A stretch of DNA of 5,320 nt from Pseudomonadota bacterium (GTDB taxonomy: Bacteria > Desulfobacterota > Desulfovibrionia > Desulfovibrionales > Desulfovibrionaceae), in contig JAHJKV010000015.1 of the NCBI GenBank assembly GCA_018822065.1, positions 1-5,320 of the forward strand, written 5' to 3'. The position numbers were made by a program, and so were the translations under genes. Positions 1-4,148 of this stretch are shown piece after piece; the first letter of the stretch is position 1; the number at the start of each line of letters is the position of its first letter. The notes beneath the pieces were generated by a model. The model saw only the letters and a list, made by a program, of their open reading frames with translations. It was not told where the DNA came from and ran no database searches.

Positions 1-418
1 TGGAAAACTTTTCAAACACCGGAACTTTGGCGTTGGGATTCAACTCAAGAGCCTTGGCCGTATCCACCTTGGCCTTGCCCAACTCTCCGGTCTTCACGTA
101 GATGAAGGCCCTGTTGCTATATGCGGCCACGTTGCCCGGGAAGAGACGGAGGGCATGGGTGTGATCATCCATGGCCCGGCGCAGGTCACTTTCGAACTCA
201 TAGCAGATGCCCCGGTTGCTCAGGGACATGGACCGCAATTCCTCACCCAAATCCTCGTTATCAGCCAGAACCGAGCAATATTGGATGCAGCGCAGGTAGT
301 CCTGACTGCTCAGCGCCTCATAGCACCTGCCAAAATCCTCTACATTATCTGCCAGAGCAAGGTTGGGCAGGAGAAACATCGCCACCAGGGCCAGGACAAC
401 AATCACCGTGCGTTTCAT
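1..418 (-). CDS. Secreted TPR-repeat protein (partial, C-terminus outside window)
   Basis: The gene starts at an ATG (418) behind a GGAG ribosome site six bases upstream and stays open to the window edge, giving 139 residues. Residues 1-23 form a Sec-type signal peptide: a basic MKR start, a hydrophobic core, and an A-L-A cleavage motif at 21-23. The mature protein is therefore probably periplasmic. Two tetratricopeptide repeats are visible at about 63-96 and 97-130. The second is clear (AAYSNRAFIYVKTGELGKA, then ALELNPNA), with the usual small and aromatic positions. TPRs are protein-protein interaction scaffolds and no catalytic motif is present, so the partner and exact role are unknown. 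The mature part carries four cysteines (32, 44, 48, 72), which could form disulfides in the periplasm. It is the last of three leftward genes, 63 bases beyond the 99-residue gene. Signal peptide and TPR calls are strong; specific function is not assignable. Confidence 0.85.
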   Translation of the reverse strand, partial: MKRTVIVVLALVAMFLLPNLALADNVEDFGRCYEALSSQDYLRCIQYCSVLADNEDLGEELRSMSLSNRGICYEFESDLRRAMDDHTHALRLFPGNVAAYSNRAFIYVKTGELGKAKVDTAKALELNPNAKVPVFEKFS

Positions 419-481
419 GGCTCACTCCAACGTTTATCAGAATTGATCATTTGCAATACGGCCTGAACCCCTATCGGAAAG

Positions 482-781
482 TCAGACCATTTCCTTCATG
501 GTTTCAAAAAAACTCCTTGTGTCAAAGAGCCCTGCGTGATCCTTCTCCAATTGCGGCAAGGCTTCAAGCAGTGCTTCCCACCCCTCGATTTCACCAAGCT
601 TTCTAGAATCCGCGAAGAGCTTGAACCGGGTCCCACGGGGGCACTTGGTCAGGTTGATCTCAAACTTGCCCGCCGTGGAATAATCCGCCCAAACCGCCGA
701 CCAGGAGGTCCTGTCCCCCTCGGTCTTCTTATACTTCTCGAAATAGGCCTCAAATGTCTGGCGGATTTCTTCCCGGTTCAT
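482..781 (-). CDS. Hypothetical 99-residue cytoplasmic protein
   Basis: I do not recognise this family. The ATG at 781 follows a strong purine-rich ribosome site (GGGAGAGG, on the minus strand at about 784-791), the main reason for calling it a gene. The product is small, charged and soluble, with no signal peptide or membrane segment. Residues 1-22 (MNREEIRQTFEAYFEKYKKT) look like an amphipathic charged helix. A central part with tryptophans and a K-F-E-I-N-L strand suggests a small alpha/beta fold, and residues 67-98 look helical again. There is one cysteine (Cys47) and no metal-binding cluster or catalytic signature. It lies 65 bases downstream of the MocR regulator gene and 63 bases upstream of the TPR gene, all leftward, so co-transcription is possible but unproven. 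Codon use and composition resemble the neighbours, with no sign of recent transfer. Confidence 0.75.
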   Translation of the reverse strand: MNREEIRQTFEAYFEKYKKTEGDRTSWSAVWADYSTAGKFEINLTKCPRGTRFKLFADSRKLGEIEGWEALLEALPQLEKDHAGLFDTRSFFETMKEMV

Positions 782-846
782 GGCCTCTCCCTGCTCTGTT
801 TTGGTTTACTACATCATTTCAGCCGGGTTGAAAACTCTCCCTCACC

Positions 847-2268
847 TCATTGCGTCGCCATTGCAAAGGCGATCTCGCCCAGGCACCGCAACCCATCCTT
901 CATCCGCTCATCCCAGACCCCGCCCGCCGAGAGCCGGACGCAGTTGGCATAGTCATCCCTGGTGGTAAAAATGGCCCCTGGAGCAACGCCGATGCCCGCC
1001 TCCCTGGCTCGATGAAAATAGGCCACTCCATCCACCGCAGGTGGCAATTCCAACCAGAGCACGGCCCCGCCGTCCGGGTCCGTCGCCCTGGTCCCTGCCG
1101 GAAAATATTCGCCCACATGGGCTCGCAAGGTTCGCATCTGCAGGGCCACGGCTGCCCGAAGGCGCTTCAAATGCCGATCATACCGGCCCGAGGCGAGAAA
1201 CTCGGCCAGAACCATCTGACCGGGGCTGGCCACGCTGACGCTGGTGGTGGCCTTTACTTCCAGCGCCTTTTCCCGATACCTCCCCGGCGTCATCCACCCC
1301 ACCCGGTAGCCAGGTGCAGCGGTCTTGGAAAAGGAGGAGCAGAGTATGACCGTCCCTTCCCTGTCATACTGCTTGAACGTGCCAGGTCGGCGCGGACCAA
1401 AGTGAAGATCGCTGGCTATGTCGTCCTCCACCAGGGGAATGGACCGCGCAGCAAGCAACTCCACGATACGCTTCTTGGCCTCTTCCGGGGTCAGTGAGCC
1501 ATCCGGATTATTGTAATTTGGCGAAAAGATGCAGGCAGACACCGCAAACCGGTCCAGAGCCCGGGCGACATCGTCAGGATCGATGCCCCTACCCGGACAG
1601 GAGGGCACCTCCACCGCCCGCAGCCCGAGACTCTCCAGGAGTTGCAGGAAACAATAGTAGGTCGGCGACTGCACCAACACCGTATCCCCGGGCCGAGTCA
1701 GCACCCGGAGCGAAATATACAAAGCCTCCAAACAACCGGAGGTTATGAGATAGTCCCCAGGCGTGCTTTCAAACCCGGCATCCAGGGAGCGGAAGGCAAG
1801 CTGACGCCGAAGGTCAAGGCTCCCTTCAACAGTCTCATAGCGCAACAGTTCTGCCGGACGCTCCCGACAGATGCGGATCATAATTTTCGCAAGCTCGCTG
1901 CCGGGCAGCAGTTCATCTGAGGGACAAATCACCCCATAGGGCAACTGCTCCCGACTGCCCACGGTCTCCAGGACCATCAGGATCAGCTGGTTGCGGCTCA
2001 CGGGCACGGCCTCCAGGGACATCTCGGCCCGGCTGGGCAAGGGAATCCTGCGAAAACTCTCACGCAGGAAAAACCCCGATCGCGGGCGAGACTCGATAAT
2101 CCCCTTGGCCTCCAGGCCAAGATAGGCCTGACTCACCGTGGAAAGAGAAACCCCCATCCGGGTGGCCATCGTCCGAAGGGAGGGAACTTTCTCCCCCACC
2201 CCAAGAGCGCCAGACTCCACCAGGGCTATAACGGCGTTCTCCACCACCTGATACCGGAACATCTCCAA
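847..2268 (-). CDS. MocR-family transcriptional regulator (GntR winged helix fused to aminotransferase-like PLP domain)
   Basis: The 473-residue product has the usual MocR/PdxR length and order. Residues about 3-70 are a GntR winged helix (GEKVPSLRTMATRMGVS, then STVSQAYLGLEAKG and the wing SRPRSGFFL). Residues about 110-470 form a fold-type I aminotransferase domain. The PLP Schiff-base lysine is Lys315 in SSFSKTAAPGYRVGW; Asn254 lies in NYNNPDG, Asp282 in VEDDIASDL, and the carboxylate-binding arginine is probably Arg445 (NCVRLSAGG). In this family the C-terminal domain senses PLP or a PLP-amino acid adduct and controls DNA binding. Ala285 replaces a tyrosine common in related proteins (EDDIYGDL type), so catalysis is doubtful. 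The first codon is TTG (2268) or ATG (2262); an in-frame TGA at 2272-2274 rules out anything further upstream, and neither start has a well-placed ribosome site. It is divergent from azlCD, its likely target. YdcR-like is the closest subgroup by eye. Confidence 0.93.
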   Translation of the reverse strand: MEMFRYQVVENAVIALVESGALGVGEKVPSLRTMATRMGVSLSTVSQAYLGLEAKGIIESRPRSGFFLRESFRRIPLPSRAEMSLEAVPVSRNQLILMVLETVGSREQLPYGVICPSDELLPGSELAKIMIRICRERPAELLRYETVEGSLDLRRQLAFRSLDAGFESTPGDYLITSGCLEALYISLRVLTRPGDTVLVQSPTYYCFLQLLESLGLRAVEVPSCPGRGIDPDDVARALDRFAVSACIFSPNYNNPDGSLTPEEAKKRIVELLAARSIPLVEDDIASDLHFGPRRPGTFKQYDREGTVILCSSFSKTAAPGYRVGWMTPGRYREKALEVKATTSVSVASPGQMVLAEFLASGRYDRHLKRLRAAVALQMRTLRAHVGEYFPAGTRATDPDGGAVLWLELPPAVDGVAYFHRAREAGIGVAPGAIFTTRDDYANCVRLSAGGVWDERMKDGLRCLGEIAFAMATQ

Positions 2269-2297
2269 GAGTCAGCTCGCAATCTGTTATGGTCGTT

Positions 2298-2303
2298 ATT
2301 CTA
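2298..2303 (-). promoter_or_regulatory. Weak candidate -10 element for the MocR gene
   Basis: On the minus strand this reads TAGAAT, five of six matches to the sigma-70 -10 consensus, within an AT-rich stretch. Transcription would begin near 2291, giving a leader of only about 20-30 bases before the TTG/ATG start. No good -35 hexamer is found at 16-18 bases; a CTGTCA sits at about 20 bases. The element lies between the two ATCTGT direct repeats, so a bound regulator could repress its own gene. Low confidence. Confidence 0.22.
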
Positions 2304-2312
2304 TTTTTCTGT

Positions 2313-2331
2313 ATCTGTACTGGTGACAGAT
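2313..2331. promoter_or_regulatory. Candidate operator: ATCTGT-N7-ACAGAT inverted repeat, plus a third half-site
   Basis: Between the divergent regulator and azlC there is a perfect six-base inverted repeat, ATCTGT (2313-2318) and ACAGAT (2326-2331), separated by seven bases. A third copy, ATCTGT at 2282-2287, is in direct orientation 31 bases upstream, close to three helical turns. Several characterised MocR regulators, such as GabR, bind direct repeats separated by a few helical turns, so this arrangement suits the adjacent regulator. Six-base repeats also occur by chance, and no binding motif for this protein is known to me. The call is an inference from position and symmetry. Confidence 0.4.
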
Positions 2332-2378
2332 TATCCGCTTTACTGCATGAAAGCAACTACCGTAAGGGGAAGAAGGCA

Positions 2379-3113
2379 ATGACGACACTCGCGGAGCAAT
2401 TTGGAATGAGCCAATCCACGGCACGAATGTTGACAAAAGCGCTGCAGCAGGCATCCCCCATCATCATGGGATACCTGCCCGTTGGCTTTGCCTATGGCGT
2501 CCTGGCCCAAAACGTGGGCATTTCGCTTCTGAATACGGTACTCATGTCCGTGATTGTCTATGCTGGCAGTTCCCAGCTGATCGCAGTCGGACTTATCGGT
2601 TCGCTTATTTCTCCATTGTCAATCATAGTCACTACGCTTATCGTCAATCTTCGTCACCTGCTCATGTCCGCCGCGCTTTCTCCCTACATGAAAACCTGGA
2701 GCTCCCTGCAGATCGCGGCCTTCAGTTTCGAACTCACAGACGAAACCTTTGCCCTACATTCCCAACGGTTCGTCCACGAGTCTCCCCACGCCCCGGAAGA
2801 GAAACGAAGCGCCCTGGCCATCAATCTTCTGGTCCAGAGTTCTTGGGTGGTCGGCTCCTGGCTCGGCTTTTCCGCCGGCACACTGATCCCGGACGTTCGC
2901 CCCGTGGGCCTCGACTTCGCCTTGCCAGCCATGTTCATCACCTTGCTGGTAGGCCAGGTTAAAAACGGGCTGCACCTGATGGTGGCGCTGCTCTCCGGCA
3001 GTCTGGCAACGGCCCTGCTCCTGCTGGGTGTGGACCAATGGAATGTGATCGTGGCCACGGTAGTCACCGCCGCCCTGGGTGCAACTCTGGAGGGATCATG
3101 GAACAAAGACTGA
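2379..3113 (+). CDS. azlC: AzlC family branched-chain amino acid exporter, large subunit
   Basis: This 244-residue integral membrane protein has the size and motifs of AzlC (YgaZ/BrnF type), which pairs with AzlD to export branched-chain amino acids and analogues such as 4-azaleucine across the inner membrane. Visible signatures are PIIMGYLPVGFAYGVLA (27-43), YAGSSQL (61-67), NLRHLLMSAALSPY (90-103), DETFAL (121-126) and LPAMFITLL (182-190), spread over several hydrophobic segments. The ATG at 2379 is preferred because AAGGGGA (2364-2370) lies eight bases upstream; the reading frame is open back to 2289 but that part has no membrane-protein character. Residues 4-22 (LAEQFGMSQSTARMLTKAL) look unexpectedly like a helix-turn-helix core and lie before the usual AzlC start region; ATG 2406 is a shorter alternative start. 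The gene overlaps azlD and is divergent from the MocR gene. Substrate range beyond branched-chain amino acids is not decided by sequence. Confidence 0.93.
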   Translation: MTTLAEQFGMSQSTARMLTKALQQASPIIMGYLPVGFAYGVLAQNVGISLLNTVLMSVIVYAGSSQLIAVGLIGSLISPLSIIVTTLIVNLRHLLMSAALSPYMKTWSSLQIAAFSFELTDETFALHSQRFVHESPHAPEEKRSALAINLLVQSSWVVGSWLGFSAGTLIPDVRPVGLDFALPAMFITLLVGQVKNGLHLMVALLSGSLATALLLLGVDQWNVIVATVVTAALGATLEGSWNKD

Positions 3114-3427
3114 TATTTCTCACCATCCTGGGCATGGCCCTGGTCACCTACCTGCCCCGTCTGGCCCCGGCCTGGCTGCTCTCCTCGCGCACCCTGCACC
3201 CGGCCATGGCGCGTTTTCTGAGCTTTGTCCCCACAGCAGTGCTCTCCGCCCTGCTCCTCCCCTCGCTCCTGGTGGTGGAGGGCCGCCTGAACGTCACACC
3301 CCAGAACGTCTTCCTCTGGGCAGCCATCCCCACCCTGCTGGTCGCCTGGCGCACCCGGAGCTTTTTTGGTGGCGTTGCTACTGGTCTGGTCCTGGTGGCA
3401 GGGGCACGGCTCCTTCTCGGACTGTAG
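3098..3427 (+). CDS. azlD: AzlD family branched-chain amino acid exporter, small subunit
   Basis: The 109-residue hydrophobic product matches AzlD (YgaH/BrnE type) in length and layout. It shows GMALVTYLPRLAP at 12-24, FLSFVPTAVLSALLLPSLL at 40-58, and two further hydrophobic stretches at about 70-83 and 90-108, so about four membrane segments. AzlD works with AzlC as the second subunit of the branched-chain amino acid exporter in the inner membrane. The ATG at 3098 has GGAGG at 3089-3093, and the gene starts 16 bases inside the end of azlC, which implies translational coupling and near-equal synthesis. No convincing terminator follows; the gap to the next gene is 122 bases, so read-through is possible. 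Confidence 0.93.
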   Translation: MEQRLIFLTILGMALVTYLPRLAPAWLLSSRTLHPAMARFLSFVPTAVLSALLLPSLLVVEGRLNVTPQNVFLWAAIPTLLVAWRTRSFFGGVATGLVLVAGARLLLGL

Positions 3428-3549
3428 AATTGCGCAATCCGATGGCTCCGGACAACAAACCCCGCCTCGTCTAGTTTCATAGCTTGACTTGCCCGGCCAA
3501 GTATATTTCAACCATCACAGACGCCACAACGAATGCGTCTGGAGGGACC
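3428..3549 (+). promoter_or_regulatory. Intergenic region with a poorly spaced promoter-like pair and an imperfect palindrome
   Basis: This 122-base gap between azlD and the 136-residue gene holds a TTGACT (3484-3489) and a TATATT (3502-3507), which resemble -35 and -10 hexamers but are only 12 bases apart, too close for a normal sigma-70 promoter. ACTTG-CCCGGC-CAAGT (3487-3502) between and over them is a 14 of 16 palindrome that could be an operator. A ten-base palindrome ATTGCGCAAT (3429-3438) lies just after the azlD stop but has no U tract. GGAGGG at 3541-3546 is the ribosome site of the next gene. Confidence 0.25.
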
Positions 3550-3960
3550 ATGAGATTCACTTGGTTGACCGTCGGCTTGATCGGCATCGTGATCCTCACC
3601 GCAATCCTGTTTCTGCGTACCTCGAAAGAAACCCGGGACACCTCCAGCGTGGAGGTCTCCATCCAGGGCCATTGGCTGGCTGGCAATGGCGACCACCTCT
3701 ACTACGGTCCGGATCAGGCCATCGCCCTCTCGCCCGAGGGCACCAAAAGCTACCATCCCTACCGGGTGCTCCTCAGCAACGAGAAGGAATCCTGGATGAA
3801 GATTCTCATCGCCAACAGCGAGGGGAATGAAGTCGAACGGGTGATCCGCTTCAACGCAAACCGGGATGCCTACCAGACCACCTCAGTCATCCTCCTCGGA
3901 AGCGGACGCACGGAGCGCTTTGCCACCTTGGAATACGTCGACAACAACAAACGCCCCTGA
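3550..3960 (+). CDS. Hypothetical 136-residue single-pass membrane-anchored protein
   Basis: I do not recognise the family. The ATG at 3550 is chosen because GGAGGG (3541-3546) is ideally placed; the frame is open back to 3484, but the extra 22 residues lack a ribosome site and precede the membrane segment. Residues 5-22 (WLTVGLIGIVILTAILFL) form one hydrophobic helix with a short MRF head and charged residues after it, the pattern of an N-terminal anchor with the rest outside the cytoplasm. No lipobox cysteine exists, and the protein has no cysteine at all. Residues 34-130 look beta-rich (VEVSIQGHWL, YRVLLSN, WMKILIANSEG, TTSVILLGSG, RFATLEYV), suggesting a small beta-sandwich or barrel domain. 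No catalytic motif is evident. It follows azlD in the same direction but may have its own promoter. Its last codons overlap a terminator hairpin serving the convergent kinase gene. Confidence 0.8.
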   Translation: MRFTWLTVGLIGIVILTAILFLRTSKETRDTSSVEVSIQGHWLAGNGDHLYYGPDQAIALSPEGTKSYHPYRVLLSNEKESWMKILIANSEGNEVERVIRFNANRDAYQTTSVILLGSGRTERFATLEYVDNNKRP

Positions 3961-3968
3961 AGGGGCGT
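3941..3968 (-). terminator. Intrinsic terminator for the leftward kinase transcript, overlapping the convergent gene's stop
   Basis: ACGCCCC (3951-3957) and GGGGCGT (3962-3968) form a perfect seven-base-pair GC-rich stem with a four-base loop (3958-3961). On the minus strand the stem is followed by TTTGTTGTTGT, a U-rich tail, as expected for Rho-independent termination of the kinase transcript. On the plus strand no T-run follows, so termination of the 136-residue gene would be weaker. The loop holds that gene's TGA stop, and the tail is the complement of its AAC-AAC-AAC-AAA codons. Confidence 0.7.
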
Positions 3969-4129
3969 CGATCAATTCATATTCCAGCTTAAGAAACCCT
4001 CTTCACTCTCGACAATCAAGAAAACGACCTCTTCTCTTCATCATTCCAGGTTCAGTCGGGCCGACATTCAGCCATACTACACGAGTTGAGCATGCCCTCC
4101 GCTGGTGCATTCCCTGAAATATTCACAGA
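3969..4129. other. Non-coding gap between convergent genes
   Basis: These 161 bases separate the stop of the kinase gene from the terminator at 3951-3968 and would be the kinase transcript's 3' untranslated region. I find no gene with a plausible ribosome site on either strand and no tRNA-like structure. The only structure is part of the hairpin at 4112-4148. Confidence 0.6.
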
Positions 4130-4148
4130 TCACCTCGAAATTTCAGGG
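4112..4148 (-). other. Stem-loop spanning the kinase stop codon
   Basis: CCCTGAAAT (4112-4120) is perfectly complementary to ATTTCAGGG (4140-4148). After a bulged A, TTC (4122-4124) can pair with GAA (4137-4139), leaving a 12-base loop (4125-4136) that contains the kinase stop codon (TGA, minus strand, 4132-4130). No T-run follows on either strand, so it is not a standard intrinsic terminator. It could protect the 3' end of the message or be coincidental. Confidence 0.45.

Noticed and set aside
121..606. Rightward frame of 161 codons over the left end
   Set aside because: Its product is low-complexity Pro/His/Ser-rich and it runs opposite the TPR gene and the 99-residue gene, both of which have ribosome sites.
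850..1497. Rightward open frame of 215 codons opposite the MocR gene
   Set aside because: It is a shadow of the regulator gene: Pro-, Gly- and Arg-rich product and no ribosome site, while the opposite strand has clear domain motifs.
2316..2344. TGTACT and TTTACT as an azlC promoter with 17-base spacing
   Set aside because: The spacing is right, but the hexamers match the consensus at only three and four of six positions, too weak to annotate in an AT-rich gap.
2289..2378. N-terminal extension of azlC by 30 codons
   Set aside because: The frame is open, but there is no ribosome site at 2289, the extension would cover the candidate operator and promoter region, and AAGGGGA precedes the ATG at 2379.
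2684..3511. Long leftward open frame (275 codons) opposite azlC and azlD
   Set aside because: Its translation is rich in Gln, His, Gly and Arg with no domain pattern, and it lies entirely opposite two convincing AzlC/AzlD genes.
3484..3549. N-terminal extension of the 136-residue protein by 22 codons
   Set aside because: No ribosome site precedes it, and GGAGGG directly precedes the ATG at 3550, which places the membrane anchor at the N-terminus as expected.
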